From Amycolatopsis tolypomycina (lineage in GTDB: Bacteria > Actinomycetota > Actinomycetes > Mycobacteriales > Pseudonocardiaceae), in contig NZ_FNSO01000003.1 in NCBI RefSeq assembly GCF_900105945.1, forward strand, positions 496,001 through 560,000: a stretch of 64,000 bases of DNA, given 5' to 3'. Position 1 is the first letter of the stretch; each line of letters begins with the position of its first letter. Below the pieces are notes generated by a model. It searched no databases. It was not told the DNA's origin and saw only the letters and a program-made list of their open reading frames with translations. The translations under genes and the position numbers were made by a program. Below, one piece after another: positions 1 through 8,419 of this stretch.

Positions 1-1
1 G

Positions 2-403
2 GCCCGCTTCGGCGCCCGGCGGATGCTGCTGGCCGGCATCGCCTTGTCCCTGCTGGGCACGATCGCGTTCACCCAGCTCGGTTCGGCACCCGGCGGCGTC
101 CTGCTGACGCTGTCCCTCCTCGTCCGCGGCGCCGGCCTGGGCGCGGCGACGGCCCCGGGCATGACCACGCTGTACGGCTCCCTGGAGCGGTCCCGCATCC
201 CCCGCGCGGCGAGCGCGTTCAACGTGGTCAACCGCATCGGCGGCGCGTTGGGCACGGCCCTGCTGGCCGCGATCCTCCACGCCTCGCTCACGGCGGCCGT
301 CCCGGCCCCGGCGGCGTTCGGCACCACGTTCGCCTGGGCACTGGCGCTGTCGGCGCTGACCCTCATCCCCGCATTTTTCTTCCCCGCAAGGAGCATCCGG
401 TGA
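2..403 (+). CDS. MFS drug exporter, C-terminal fragment (cut by window edge)
   Basis: The reading frame is open from the first bases, so only the last 133 residues of a longer protein are visible. They form about four hydrophobic membrane segments with a GxGLGxxxAP-type motif (RGAGLGAATAPG) typical of the 14-helix EmrB/QacA branch of the major facilitator superfamily. The stop overlaps the GTG of the next gene (mca) by four bases, so the two are translationally coupled. As Mca releases mercapturic acids from mycothiol conjugates, export of detoxified drugs is a reasonable inference, but the substrate is unknown. Confidence 0.8.
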   Translation, partial: ARFGARRMLLAGIALSLLGTIAFTQLGSAPGGVLLTLSLLVRGAGLGAATAPGMTTLYGSLERSRIPRAASAFNVVNRIGGALGTALLAAILHASLTAAVPAPAAFGTTFAWALALSALTLIPAFFFPARSIR

Positions 404-1239
404 CTTTCCGCCTGTTGAGCGTCCACGCCCACCCCGACGACGAGTCCAGCAAGGGAGCGGCCACCCTGGCCCGCTACGCGGCCGAAGGCGTCGACGTCCT
501 GGTGGCCACCTGCACCGGCGGCGAACGCGGCGACGTCCTGAACCCCGCCCTCGACACGGCCGAGACGTGGGCAGACCTCCCAGCGATCCGCCGCCGCGAG
601 ATGGCGGCGGCGGCCGAGATCCTGGGCGTCCGCCAGCGCTTCCTCGGCCTGGTCGACTCCGGCATCCCCGGCCCCGGCGAGCCGTTGCCCGAAGGCTGTT
701 TCGCGGCCCTGCCCCTCCCCGAGGCGGCGGCCCCGCTGGTGGCCCTGATCCGCGAGTTCCGCCCGCACGTGGTGATCACGTACGACGAAACGGGCGGCTA
801 CCCGCACCCGGACCACATCCGCACCCATGAGGTGACGCTCGAAGCGTTCACGGCGGCAGCCGACCCCACCCGCTACCCCGGCTGTGGCTCGCCGTGGCGT
901 CCCCAAAAGCTGTACTACCAGGCCACCTTGAGCCGAGCCTGGTTCCAGGCCATCCACGAAGCCACCCTGGCGGCCGGCCAGGAGTCGTCAATGACCGAAG
1001 TCCTGGCCGAACTCCCACCCGACAAGCTCCCGATCACCACCAGAGTCCGCTGCGAGGCCTACTTCGCCACCCGCGACCGAGCCCTCCTGGCCCACGCCAC
1101 CCAGGTAGACCCGGCCCACCCGTTTTTCGCCCATTCCCGCGAAATCGAGCGCCAGGTCTGGCCCCACGAGGACTACCACCTGGCCCACCCCACCCCAACC
1201 ACCCCCGAAGCCGACCTCTTCACCGGAGTAACCCCATGA
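400..1239 (+). CDS. mca: Mycothiol S-conjugate amidase Mca
   Basis: This 279-aa cytosolic zinc amidase of the LmbE/PIG-L deacetylase family cleaves mycothiol S-conjugates into a mercapturic acid and GlcN-Ins. The zinc site is visible as AHPDDESSKG near residue 10 (His, Asp, Asp) and HPDH near residue 138. The opening HAHPDDESSKGAATLARYA and the RVxCxxYFxxRDxAxxAHATQxDP block match Mca better than its paralogue MshB. The length agrees with mycobacterial Mca. The GTG start overlaps the MFS stop (GTGA). Confidence in Mca over MshB is high but rests on remembered family sequence. Confidence 0.9.
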   Translation: MTFRLLSVHAHPDDESSKGAATLARYAAEGVDVLVATCTGGERGDVLNPALDTAETWADLPAIRRREMAAAAEILGVRQRFLGLVDSGIPGPGEPLPEGCFAALPLPEAAAPLVALIREFRPHVVITYDETGGYPHPDHIRTHEVTLEAFTAAADPTRYPGCGSPWRPQKLYYQATLSRAWFQAIHEATLAAGQESSMTEVLAELPPDKLPITTRVRCEAYFATRDRALLAHATQVDPAHPFFAHSREIERQVWPHEDYHLAHPTPTTPEADLFTGVTP

Positions 1240-1260
1240 CCCACCCCGCCGTGTCGACCC

Positions 1261-1425
1261 CCCAATCACACGTGATGCCTCCCCAATCACGCGAGATACC
1301 CCTCCAGACACACGAGATGCCCGCCCAATCACGCAAGTCCCGCCCGGAATCACGCGAGTCCCGCCTCCAATCACGCGAGATCCGCCCCCAATCACGCGAG
1401 TCCCGCCCGGAATCACGCGAGTTCC
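1261..1425. repeat. 21-bp tandem repeat array, eight units
   Basis: The core AATCACGCGAG or a close variant begins at 1264, 1285, 1306, 1327, 1348, 1369, 1390 and 1411, an exact 21-bp period. Units alternate C-rich spacers such as TCCCGCCCGG. The array fills the gap between the mca stop and the convergent P450 stop. Because 21 is a multiple of three, the array keeps all frames open and creates spurious heptapeptide ORFs. The function is unknown; a convergent-gene terminator/spacer or a protein-binding array are possibilities. Confidence 0.85.
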
Positions 1426-1439
1426 GGCGGGCACTCCGG

Positions 1440-2606
1440 TCACGCGGTGACCCGCAGCTCCCGCAACCCCCGAATCACGAACTCCGGCCGTCGCGGCGGC
1501 ACCTCCACCAACCGCAACCCCGGCAGCTTCTCCGCCAGCGCACTCAACGCGGCGGCGATCTCCACCCGCGCGAGAGGAGCACCCACGCAGTAGTGAATCC
1601 CGAGCCCGAACCCGAGGTGGGCGTTCGGCGTCCGCCCGATGTCCAGGCGGTCCGGCTCGTCGAACACCTCCGGGTCCCGTGCCGCGGCGCCCAGCAGTGC
1701 GCCGATCTTCTCGCCACGCGGGACGACATACCCGCAGATCGACACGTCCTCGGTCGCCGTTCGCTCGAACAGCTGCAGGGGCGCGTCGAAGCGGATCAGC
1801 TCCTCGACACACGAATCCAGAAGGGCAGGTGAGGCCAGCAGACGCTCCCACTGATCGCGGTGCGTGAGCAGGGCCGTGATGCCGTTGCCGAGCACGTTGA
1901 CAGTCGCCTCGTGGCCGGCCATCAGGAGCAACACCGCGGTGGCCACCAGCTCGTCGGGCGTCAGCTCGCTGCGCAACAGGTCGCTGATGATGTCGTCGCC
2001 CGGTGCCTCGGCGCGGGCCGCGGCGACCGAGCGGACGTACGAGACGAACTCGGCGGACGCCCGCTCGGCCGCGTCGCGTCCCTCGGACGAAACTCCGTAC
2101 TCGTACATCTTCACGATCGCGTTGGACAGCTCGACCATGCGCGGCCCGTCCGTCACGGGGACGCCCAGCAGCTCGGCGATCACCGCGACCGGCAGCGGCT
2201 GGGCGAGGTGCTCGAGCAGGTCGGCACTTCCGTCCGCGGCGATGGCCGCCGCCAGGTCGTCGACCATGCGGGCGGCGAGCGTCGCGACCATCGGACGCAG
2301 CCGTTGCACGTGGCCGCGGCCGAAGGCGCCCGCGATCAGGCGGCGGAGCCGCGTGTGGGCCGGCGGCTCGTTCTCCAGGAGCGAGTTGCGGTGCAGCAGG
2401 TTGAACGAGGCGAACCGCTCGAGCGGCTGGGCGTCCTGCCAGATTCGGCCCAGGCCGCGGTGCCGCAGCACCGCCGACGACGCCGCGTGCGACACCGCGA
2501 CGGCGATGCCGAGCCCTTCGTGGAAATGGACATCGCCTCGTGCGCGCAGGGCGGCGAACGCCGGGTACGGGTCTTCCAGGAACAGAGGATCGCGGGGGTC
2601 GAACAC
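1440..2606 (-). CDS. Cytochrome P450
   Basis: A 388-aa soluble bacterial class I P450 mono-oxygenase. The I-helix oxygen-activation motif AGHEAT is near residue 230, the K-helix EELIR (ExxR) near 268, and the heme-cysteine loop FGLGIHYCVGAPLAR near 333-347, so all catalytic elements are present. The length is normal for CYP105/107-like families. No ferredoxin gene is adjacent, so the electron donor must come from elsewhere. The GTG start lies six bases after TAGTCT on the minus strand, consistent with a leaderless transcript. The substrate cannot be inferred. Confidence 0.93.
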   Translation of the reverse strand: MFDPRDPLFLEDPYPAFAALRARGDVHFHEGLGIAVAVSHAASSAVLRHRGLGRIWQDAQPLERFASFNLLHRNSLLENEPPAHTRLRRLIAGAFGRGHVQRLRPMVATLAARMVDDLAAAIAADGSADLLEHLAQPLPVAVIAELLGVPVTDGPRMVELSNAIVKMYEYGVSSEGRDAAERASAEFVSYVRSVAAARAEAPGDDIISDLLRSELTPDELVATAVLLLMAGHEATVNVLGNGITALLTHRDQWERLLASPALLDSCVEELIRFDAPLQLFERTATEDVSICGYVVPRGEKIGALLGAAARDPEVFDEPDRLDIGRTPNAHLGFGLGIHYCVGAPLARVEIAAALSALAEKLPGLRLVEVPPRRPEFVIRGLRELRVTA

Positions 2607-2612
2607 GTCGCG

Positions 2613-2618
2613 AGACTA
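2613..2618 (-). promoter_or_regulatory. -10-like hexamer for the P450 gene (leaderless candidate)
   Basis: TAGTCT on the minus strand ends six bases before the GTG at 2606. No Shine-Dalgarno sequence is seen, which fits transcription starting at the start codon. Confidence 0.35.
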
Positions 2619-2659
2619 ACCCTTCGATAGCGTCTGAACCCGAGCCAGAGGAGGCAGCA

Positions 2660-3541
2660 GTGGGCAAGGGCGCGCGCAAGAAGGGTCCCAAGCAGGCGTC
2701 GGACCGCAAGCCGAAGGTGCGCGACGTCTTCGTCGGCCAGCCGTTCGAAGGGCTGGCGGCGGAGCCCGAGCTGATCGCGCTGCGCGAGTTCGTGCCGTCC
2801 GCGACGGCTCAGCTCACCCTCGCCGACGGCGGTGACGTCACCCTCGGCACCGTGCTGCCGATGGCGGCGGCCGCGTTCGTCCGCTCCGACGGCCGGCGGT
2901 ACCTCGGGCTGCAGGTGCAGACGCGCTCGTCCGACATCAGCCGTGACCTCGGCCGGTCGCTGAAGTGGCTGCTGGACGCCAAGGAGGGCGACGTCCTCGG
3001 CGTGCCGGACACCACCACGCCGCCGTCCGCCGACGAGCACGCGCGGCTCCAGGACCTTTTGACCCCCGGTGCCGAGCTCGACGTCACGCTGCACACCGAC
3101 TTCGGCTGGTGGCTGCCCGAGGACGCCGACGCGACCGGTGACGTCGCCGTCTCGCTCGAGCGCGCGAACGCCGCGATCATGCCCACCGAACGGCTCGGCT
3201 CGGGTGCCTACTGGGTCCTCGCCGGCGAGAAGGCGCACCTGCGCTGGGTCCGTCCGGAGCCGGAAAACCTGCTGCTCCAGGCCCTGGCCCGGCTGTCCGC
3301 GGCCGGCGAGCTGGGCCTCGGCGAAGGCTCGCGCTACGCGGGCTCGTTCCGGGCGCACGGCCTGCTCGTCCCGGTCTGGGACCTCGACCCCGAAGCCCAC
3401 GCCCGCGAGTGGGCCGACGCGAAGGACGCCCTCGGCGCCCGGCTCGAGACGGCGTTGAAGTCGCTCGACGACGAGCCGCTGAACGCGACCGAGCGCCGGG
3501 CGCGGGACGGCCTCATCGGACGGCAGCTGACCCTGCGCTGA
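2660..3541 (+). CDS. DUF5926 family protein
   Basis: A 293-aa soluble protein with a basic N-terminus (GKGARKKGPK) followed by a conserved DVFVGxPFEGLxxE block, typical of the actinobacterial DUF5926 family. No catalytic motif or membrane segment is seen. The frame is open further upstream, but the GTG at 2660 is preceded by a strong AGAGGAGG ribosome site and gives the family N-terminus. It is divergent from the P450 with about 50 bp between. The function is unknown. Confidence 0.8.
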   Translation: MGKGARKKGPKQASDRKPKVRDVFVGQPFEGLAAEPELIALREFVPSATAQLTLADGGDVTLGTVLPMAAAAFVRSDGRRYLGLQVQTRSSDISRDLGRSLKWLLDAKEGDVLGVPDTTTPPSADEHARLQDLLTPGAELDVTLHTDFGWWLPEDADATGDVAVSLERANAAIMPTERLGSGAYWVLAGEKAHLRWVRPEPENLLLQALARLSAAGELGLGEGSRYAGSFRAHGLLVPVWDLDPEAHAREWADAKDALGARLETALKSLDDEPLNATERRARDGLIGRQLTLR

Positions 3542-3670
3542 CCCCCGTCGGCGGGTGCCGGACCGTCGGTACGAACCGGCGGTCCTCCACCGCTCGATGA
3601 GCGTTCAACCAGGCATTATGTGGCGCACGAGACACCCCCGCCGGATCGCGGCGGTGGGACGATTCTCGGC

Positions 3671-4024
3671 GTGATACTCCACATCTGCGGGGCGGCCGAG
3701 TGGGCCGAAGTGGGCGAGGGCGGCGAGTACCGGCCGTCTTCACTGGGGGAAGTCGGGTTCATCCACTGTTCCGACTTCGGCACGGCGCACCTGCCGGCCG
3801 ACCTTCTTTTCCGGGGACGCACCGACCTCGTGCTGCTCGAAATCGACCCGGCGAAGGTCGGGGCACCGGTCCGCTGGGAGGACGGCGAGCCGCCGCATCC
3901 GGCCGGGATCTGGTTCCCGCACGTCTACGGCCCGATACCGCGGGCGGCGGTCGTCGGCGTGCACGAGTTCCGCGAATCCGAGGGCGGCGGTTTCCGGCTG
4001 CCCGACTCGCTCGCCCGCCGCTGA
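3671..4024 (+). CDS. DUF952 domain protein
   Basis: A 117-aa protein carrying the whole DUF952 signature: HICxxAEW at the start, YRPSSLGEVGFIHCS in the middle, then DLVLLEIDP and FPHVYGPI near the end. These proteins resemble a small ADP-ribosyl-transferase-like fold, but no activity is established. I chose the GTG at 3671 because it places HIC at the usual distance from the N-terminus. An in-frame GTG at 3620 would add 17 residues that do not resemble the family. Confidence 0.8.
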   Translation: MILHICGAAEWAEVGEGGEYRPSSLGEVGFIHCSDFGTAHLPADLLFRGRTDLVLLEIDPAKVGAPVRWEDGEPPHPAGIWFPHVYGPIPRAAVVGVHEFRESEGGGFRLPDSLARR

Positions 4025-4040
4025 CGTGGGCAGACCATCA

Positions 4041-4070
4041 CCCGGCCGAACGAACACGAATTCGGCCGGG
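4041..4070 (+). terminator. Hairpin downstream of the DUF952 gene
   Basis: CCCGGCCGAA and TTCGGCCGGG form perfect 10-bp arms around a 10-nt loop, 17 bases after the stop. There is no T-run, as is common for high-GC terminators. Confidence 0.55.
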
Positions 4071-4201
4071 AACGCGGGCAACCTGAGGGGGCTGTGATGC
4101 GTGTTGGGGAGGAAAGCGACTCGGCTTCTGGCTACCCGACCCCGATGGGAGGCGATACGGTGACCGCTGCGGCACCCGTCTTCACCGGGGGAGATACGTG
4201 G

Positions 4202-4747
4202 GTGACCAGCGCAGGCCGAGGGAGGGCCGCGACGTTGCCTGGCGATTTCGTCGACTTCGGCGAGTTCGTGCAGGCCACCTTGCCCGGCTTGCTGCGCTAC
4301 GGCCACGCGCTCACCGGCAACCCGCACGACGCCGCCGACCTGGTGCAGACCGTGCTGGAAAAGATGGGTTCGCGCTGGTCGTACGTCCACGAAAAGACGG
4401 GCGACCCGCTGGCCTACGTCCGCCGGTCGATGGCGAACGCGCACGTGAGCCGCTGGCGGCGGACGCGGCGGGAGAACCTCGTCGCCGACCTGCCGGACAC
4501 CAGCCCGCACGTTCCGGCCGACCCGTTCGAGCACGAGCCGCTGTGGCGTGCGTTACGAACGCTGCCGCCGAGACAACGGGCCGTCATGGTGCTGCGTTAC
4601 TACGAAGGTCTCTCCGAAGCGGAGATCGCCCGGGCCCTCGGGATCACCCAGGGCACGGTCAAGAGCCAGGCCAGCAAGGCGATCGCGTCCCTGCGGACGC
4701 GACTGAAGTCGGCTGACGGCGAAAGCGAAGGGAGTGGTGCGGGTTGA
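4202..4747 (+). CDS. SigE-family ECF RNA polymerase sigma factor
   Basis: A 181-aa ECF sigma factor. Region 2 is visible as FGEFVQATLPGLLRYGHALTGNPHDAADLVQTVL, and region 4 as LPPRQRAVMVLRYYEGLSEAEIARALGITQGTVKS with its helix-turn-helix. This organisation matches the actinobacterial SigE (SigE/ECF41-unrelated) group. The GTG at 4202 follows GGGGGAGA. In-frame GTG 4160 with GGGAGG, or ATG 4094, are alternatives. The stop overlaps the next gene's TTG by four bases, so it is co-expressed with a membrane partner that may act as anti-sigma factor. Confidence 0.88.
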   Translation: MTSAGRGRAATLPGDFVDFGEFVQATLPGLLRYGHALTGNPHDAADLVQTVLEKMGSRWSYVHEKTGDPLAYVRRSMANAHVSRWRRTRRENLVADLPDTSPHVPADPFEHEPLWRALRTLPPRQRAVMVLRYYEGLSEAEIARALGITQGTVKSQASKAIASLRTRLKSADGESEGSGAG

Positions 4748-5568
4748 ACATCTCCGAGGACGAACTGGAGCAGCGCCTGCGCGCCCTGTTCGCCGACGAG
4801 CGGCTGGACCTGCCTCCGCCACCCGATGCGGAGACGGCGATCGTCGTCGGGGCGCGACGTCGTCGCCGTCGCCGGCACGTCGCGCAGGCCGTGACCGGGG
4901 TCGCGGCCGCCGTGGTCGCCGTCGCCGGGGGGCTGACCATGGTCCGGCTCCACACCGAGGACAGCACCGCGGCGATGTCGCCCGGCAGCCTCGGCACCAG
5001 CGGCAAACCGCCCGAGAACCTCACACCGGGATGGTCACCGGAGCCGACGACGCCGGGGCCGACCGCCACCCGCAGCATCCAGGATTCCGCGCGGCCGGAC
5101 GAGCCGACGTCGGCCCCGCCGCGGACGCCGCCTTCCCAGAAAGCCACCGTGCTTCCCGGGGCGGCGAGCGGGCCGCTGCTGGCAGCCGACGGCTTCGGCA
5201 AGCTCAAGCTCGGCATGTCCGAGGCCGACGTGGCCGCGCAGGCCGTCACGCTCAGCGACCCGCAGGCGGGCGCGAGCTGCACCGCCTACAGGGCACAGGG
5301 CGACGGGGTCCCCGTGTCCGCCAGCGTTGTCATTTCGAAGACGGCCGGGGTCGTCGTCGTCACGCCGGACGTGGCCGCGCACACCGCCGAGGGCATCGGC
5401 GCCGGGTCCACGAAAGACCAGATCCTCGCCGCCTACCCCGCGGCCAAGGAAGAGGCCGGCGGCGTGGTCGCGCCCGTCGGGGCCGCCGCCGAATACCGCT
5501 TCCGGCTCGGCGACAACGGCGTTGTGCAGACGAGTCTGACCAGCGCCACCCAGGACTGCGCCGGCTGA
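4744..5568 (+). CDS. Single-pass membrane protein, likely anti-sigma partner
   Basis: A 274-aa protein in three parts: an acidic N-terminal helix (EDELEQRLRALFADERLDLP), a polyarginine stretch followed by one membrane helix at about residues 45-65, and an extracytoplasmic Ser/Thr/Pro-rich linker ending in a globular domain with two cysteines. This layout, and the four-base TTGA overlap with the sigma factor gene, are what actinobacterial SigE-family membrane regulators look like. No zinc anti-sigma HxxxCxxC motif is present, so the anti-sigma role is inference. Confidence 0.7.
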   Translation: MNISEDELEQRLRALFADERLDLPPPPDAETAIVVGARRRRRRRHVAQAVTGVAAAVVAVAGGLTMVRLHTEDSTAAMSPGSLGTSGKPPENLTPGWSPEPTTPGPTATRSIQDSARPDEPTSAPPRTPPSQKATVLPGAASGPLLAADGFGKLKLGMSEADVAAQAVTLSDPQAGASCTAYRAQGDGVPVSASVVISKTAGVVVVTPDVAAHTAEGIGAGSTKDQILAAYPAAKEEAGGVVAPVGAAAEYRFRLGDNGVVQTSLTSATQDCAG

Positions 5569-5585
5569 ACGCCGGACGCATGCGA

Positions 5586-5621
5586 AAACCCGGGCTGTCC
5601 ACAGGGGGAGAGCCCGGGTTT
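5586..5621 (+). terminator. Rho-independent-type terminator of the sigma operon
   Basis: AAACCCGGGCT and AGCCCGGGTTT form an 11-bp stem around a 14-nt loop, directly after the stop. The 3' end carries TTTCTC. It also faces the ferritin stop and may act in both directions. Confidence 0.75.
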
Positions 5622-5654
5622 CTCATTCACCGCCCTCAGTGGGGGCGCGCAACG

Positions 5655-6209
5655 TCAGAGCGCGCCGCCGGCCACCGGGGGCATCTGCGAGTCGGTGCCG
5701 CCGTCGCCGACGGACTCGCGGTACAGGTGGTTCTCGACCTCGAACAGGTTGCCGTTCGCGCGCTTGACGACGTTCAGCAGCGTGTTCATCTGCGAGATCT
5801 CTTCGACCTGCTCCTTGAGGAACCACTGCGTGAACTGCTCGCCGATGTAGTCCTCTTCGGCCCGCGCGGCCTTCGCCATCGCGGAGATGTCGGTGGCGAC
5901 CTCCTTCTCCTGCTCGAGCGCGAGCTCGATGAGCTCGGTGACGCCGGAGAAGTCGTTGCGCACCTCCCCGGTGCCGGGGATCTCGACGTGGTGGTCGCGG
6001 TCGAGCATGTACTGCACGAGCGCCATCGCGTGGTTGCGCTCTTCGACCGACTGCTTGTAGAAGTGCTTCGCCAGCTGCGGGAGGTCCTCGGCGTCGAACC
6101 ACACCGCGAGCGCGATGTACTGCTGGGACGCGTTGAACTCGTTGTGGATCTGCGCCTGCAGCAGTTCGTAGAACTTGGAGCGCGGTTCTTTCTTCTTGGT
6201 GAGGGCCAT
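5655..6209 (-). CDS. Ferritin (BfrB-type iron storage protein)
   Basis: A 184-aa non-heme ferritin subunit that oxidises Fe(II) and stores the mineral in a 24-mer cage. The four-helix bundle holds the ferroxidase ligands: E in HNEFNASQQY, and E and H in VEERNHAM, with a further E in the ALEQEKEVA helix and Q in EEQFTQWFLKEQ. It resembles mycobacterial BfrB. It stands alone, and the 150 bp upstream hold three DtxR/IdeR-like palindromes, so iron-responsive control is probable. Confidence 0.92.
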   Translation of the reverse strand: MALTKKKEPRSKFYELLQAQIHNEFNASQQYIALAVWFDAEDLPQLAKHFYKQSVEERNHAMALVQYMLDRDHHVEIPGTGEVRNDFSGVTELIELALEQEKEVATDISAMAKAARAEEDYIGEQFTQWFLKEQVEEISQMNTLLNVVKRANGNLFEVENHLYRESVGDGGTDSQMPPVAGGAL

Positions 6210-6270
6210 GCAGACCAGAATAGATCAAGATTGGCGTCAATGCCACTCGGTACTGGTGATCTGCCCCCTA

Positions 6271-6289
6271 TTAGGGTTACCATTCCTAA
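6271..6289 (-). promoter_or_regulatory. Candidate iron box upstream of the ferritin gene
   Basis: TTAGGGTTACCATTCCTAA matches the IdeR/DmdR consensus TTAGGTTAGGCTAACCTAA at 12 of 19 positions, and keeps both outer halves TTAGG and CCTAA. It lies 62 bp before the ferritin start. In mycobacteria IdeR activates bfrB from tandem upstream boxes, which is the precedent. Confidence 0.5.
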
Positions 6290-6307
6290 AGAAGACGAAC
6301 CTTATTT

Positions 6308-6355
6308 AAGTAAGCCTTCCCTAAATTGTTGCGCACATTTAGGGAAGGCTTACTT
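6308..6355. promoter_or_regulatory. Perfect 19-bp inverted repeat between arginine deiminase and ferritin genes
   Basis: Left arm 6308-6326 and right arm 6337-6355 are exact reverse complements around a 10-nt loop (TGTTGCGCAC). Each arm contains an iron-box half such as TTAGGGAAGGCTTACTT, matching about 13 of 19 consensus positions. The structure starts five bases after the arcA stop, so it can also be that gene's terminator, although no T-run follows. It may serve both roles. Confidence 0.55.
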
Positions 6356-6359
6356 CATT

Positions 6360-7571
6360 TCAGAGAGGATCGCGGCGGACCGGGCAGGACATGCACCGCG
6401 GCCCGCCCCGGCCCGAGCCCAGCTCCGAGCCCGCGATCGGCAGCACCTCGATGCCGGCCGCCTCCAGGCGCTCGTTCGTCTCGACGTTCCGCTCGTAGCC
6501 CACGACCACGCCGGGCGCCAGGGCGAGGGTGTTGTTGCCGTCGTCCCACTGCTCGCGTTCGGCCGTCACCGGGTCGAGGCCGGTGTCGATGACGCGCAGC
6601 CGGTCGATCTCCATCGCCTCGGCCGCCGCCACCAGGAACGGTGCCGGGCCGGCCACCTTGACGCCGCCGTCGCCGGTCGGGCGCAGCGTGAACGCCGTCA
6701 GCGAGTCGCGGGCGAGCGGGTACATCACCACCGCGTCCGCGTCGACCATCGTGCACACCGTGTCCAGGTGCATGGTCGCGCGGGACTGCTCGATCGGCAC
6801 CGCCAGCACGGTGTGCGCGATGCCGTCGGCGAACACCGACCGGGCGAGTGACTCCGCGCCGGCCGCGGTCGTCCGCTCGCCGACGCCGATGGCGAGCACG
6901 CCCGGGGCCAGCAGCATCACGTCGCCGCCCTCGATCGGCGCCGAATGCGCGCCGTACGCGCGGGCCGCGTGGCGGAACTGCGGGTGGTAGGCGTAGATCA
7001 GGTCGAGCACCGCGGTTTCGCGGCGGCGCGCGGGCATGGTCAGCGACGAAATCGCCACCCGGTCGGCGATCCACACCGACGAGTCGCGGGTGAACAGCAG
7101 GTTCGGCAGCGGATCGACGGCGAAGTCGTGCGGGTGGTTCATCATCCGCACCAGCGACGCGCCCTCGGCCGACGGCAGCTCCTCGAACGTCATCCCGGCC
7201 ATCAGCACCTCGGCCAGCCCGGCCGAGGAGACGCCCGAGAGGTGCGAACGCAGCGAGTCGGCCAGGTCGCCGCCGAGCCGCCGGTCGTCGACCGCCGCGT
7301 GCACGCCCGCCGCGTGGGCGCGGTCGTCCTCGAGAGCCGTCCGGAGCGCGTCGGCCAGCAGCAGGACGTCGACGCCGCGGCCGCGCAGCACCTCGGCGAA
7401 CGCGTCGTGCTCGTCCTGGGCCCGGTCGACCCACGGGATGGAGTCGAACAGGAGCTGGTCGTTGTTGCGGGGCGTCAGCCTTTTGAGCTCGTTGCCGGGC
7501 CGGTGCAGCAGCACCGCGCGCAGGGGTCCGACTTCGCTGTCCACCCGGGGAGGTGTCGTTTCGTCGATCAC
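6360..7571 (-). CDS. arcA: Arginine deiminase
   Basis: A 403-aa enzyme converting L-arginine to citrulline and ammonia. The guanidine-modifying fold motifs are all present: FTRD (about residue 163), EGGDV near 213, HLDTV near 270, and the nucleophile cysteine in GGPRCMSCP near the C-terminus. The length is normal. No carbamate kinase or ornithine transcarbamylase gene is adjacent, so it is a lone ADI rather than part of an arcABC fermentation operon. The GTG start is 13 bp downstream of the CPBP gene stop, suggesting joint transcription. Confidence 0.93.
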   Translation of the reverse strand: MIDETTPPRVDSEVGPLRAVLLHRPGNELKRLTPRNNDQLLFDSIPWVDRAQDEHDAFAEVLRGRGVDVLLLADALRTALEDDRAHAAGVHAAVDDRRLGGDLADSLRSHLSGVSSAGLAEVLMAGMTFEELPSAEGASLVRMMNHPHDFAVDPLPNLLFTRDSSVWIADRVAISSLTMPARRRETAVLDLIYAYHPQFRHAARAYGAHSAPIEGGDVMLLAPGVLAIGVGERTTAAGAESLARSVFADGIAHTVLAVPIEQSRATMHLDTVCTMVDADAVVMYPLARDSLTAFTLRPTGDGGVKVAGPAPFLVAAAEAMEIDRLRVIDTGLDPVTAEREQWDDGNNTLALAPGVVVGYERNVETNERLEAAGIEVLPIAGSELGSGRGGPRCMSCPVRRDPL

Positions 7572-7584
7572 CTGCCGAGCGTAC

Positions 7585-8397
7585 TCAGGGCAACCAGGAA
7601 ACGTGACCTTTGAGCAGCGAATATCCGACGAACGACACGAAGTCGAACAGTGTGTGCGCGGCGACCAGCGGCCACAGCCGGTTGGTCTTCTGCCACAGCC
7701 GTCCGAACACCAGCCCCATGATGAAGTTGCCGACGAACCCGCCGAACCCCTGGTACAGGTGGTACGAGCCGCGCAGCACGGCCGCGCCGAACAGCGCGCT
7801 GTTCTCCCGGACGCCGAGCTGGCGCAGCCGCGTCAGCAGGTAGCCGATGACCAGGACCTCCTCGGCGAAGGCGTTGCCGAACGCCGACAGCGTCAACGAG
7901 ATCGGCCGCCACCACGTATCGCCCAAAGTGGACGGTTGCACCGCCAGGCTGAAGCCGAGGTGGTAGGAGAGGAAGTACAGCCCCAGGCCCGGGATCCCGA
8001 TCAGCGCCGCGAGCGCCACGGTCAGCAGCGCGTCCCGGCCCGGCGACCGGCGGTCGAGGCCGAGCTGCGCGACCTTGATGCCCGCGCGCCACAGCAGGTA
8101 GAGCCCGAGCGCGCCCCAGCCGACGAGCTGCGCCGCCGACAGCAGCTGCTTGAGCAGGTCGATCAGGCTCGCCGCGGCCTGCGGCACGTTCAGCTGCGTC
8201 TGCTGCTGGGCCAGCGGCACCGGCTGCAGCAGCGAGTCCACAAGGGACAGCAGGCTGCGCACACCGGACAGGCCCAGCGTGATCCCGAAGACGATGAGCA
8301 GCTCGAGCTTGATCGCGCGGCGCTCGGCCGGGTCCTCGATCGTCCCGGGGAACTCGGGGCGGGCCGGAGCCAGCCACGATCGCGCGGTGAACGTCAT
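7585..8397 (-). CDS. CPBP-family intramembrane metalloprotease
   Basis: A 270-aa polytopic membrane protein with about eight hydrophobic segments. The Abi/CPBP (CAAX protease, Rce1-like) motifs are recognisable: [10 protein letters not shown] near residue 182, [14 protein letters not shown] near 215 and [11 protein letters not shown] near 245, giving the glutamate pair and two histidines expected to bind metal. Members act as prenyl-protein proteases or self-immunity factors; the substrate here is unknown. It starts 22 bp from the divergent PPOX gene. Confidence 0.82.
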   Translation of the reverse strand: MTFTARSWLAPARPEFPGTIEDPAERRAIKLELLIVFGITLGLSGVRSLLSLVDSLLQPVPLAQQQTQLNVPQAAASLIDLLKQLLSAAQLVGWGALGLYLLWRAGIKVAQLGLDRRSPGRDALLTVALAALIGIPGLGLYFLSYHLGFSLAVQPSTLGDTWWRPISLTLSAFGNAFAEEVLVIGYLLTRLRQLGVRENSALFGAAVLRGSYHLYQGFGGFVGNFIMGLVFGRLWQKTNRLWPLVAAHTLFDFVSFVGYSLLKGHVSWLP

Positions 8398-8407
8398 GGA
8401 CGCACGC

Positions 8408-8413
8408 TACCTT
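8408..8413 (+). promoter_or_regulatory. -10-like hexamer for the PPOX gene (leaderless candidate)
   Basis: TACCTT ends six bases before the ATG at 8420. There is no Shine-Dalgarno in the 22-bp gap to the divergent CPBP gene. Confidence 0.4.
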
Positions 8414-8419
8414 CGGGGT

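Noticed and set aside
1236..1832. Heptapeptide-repeat ORF starting ATG over the mca stop
   Set aside because: It comes from the 21-bp repeat (seven codons per unit) and continues antisense into the P450 gene. ATGA overlap is tempting, but no family or codon signature supports it.
988..2709. Long minus-strand ORF (573 aa) over mca, repeats and P450
   Set aside because: It overlaps recognised mca and P450 genes in another frame and has Arg/Pro/Gly-rich shadow composition; no domain is seen.
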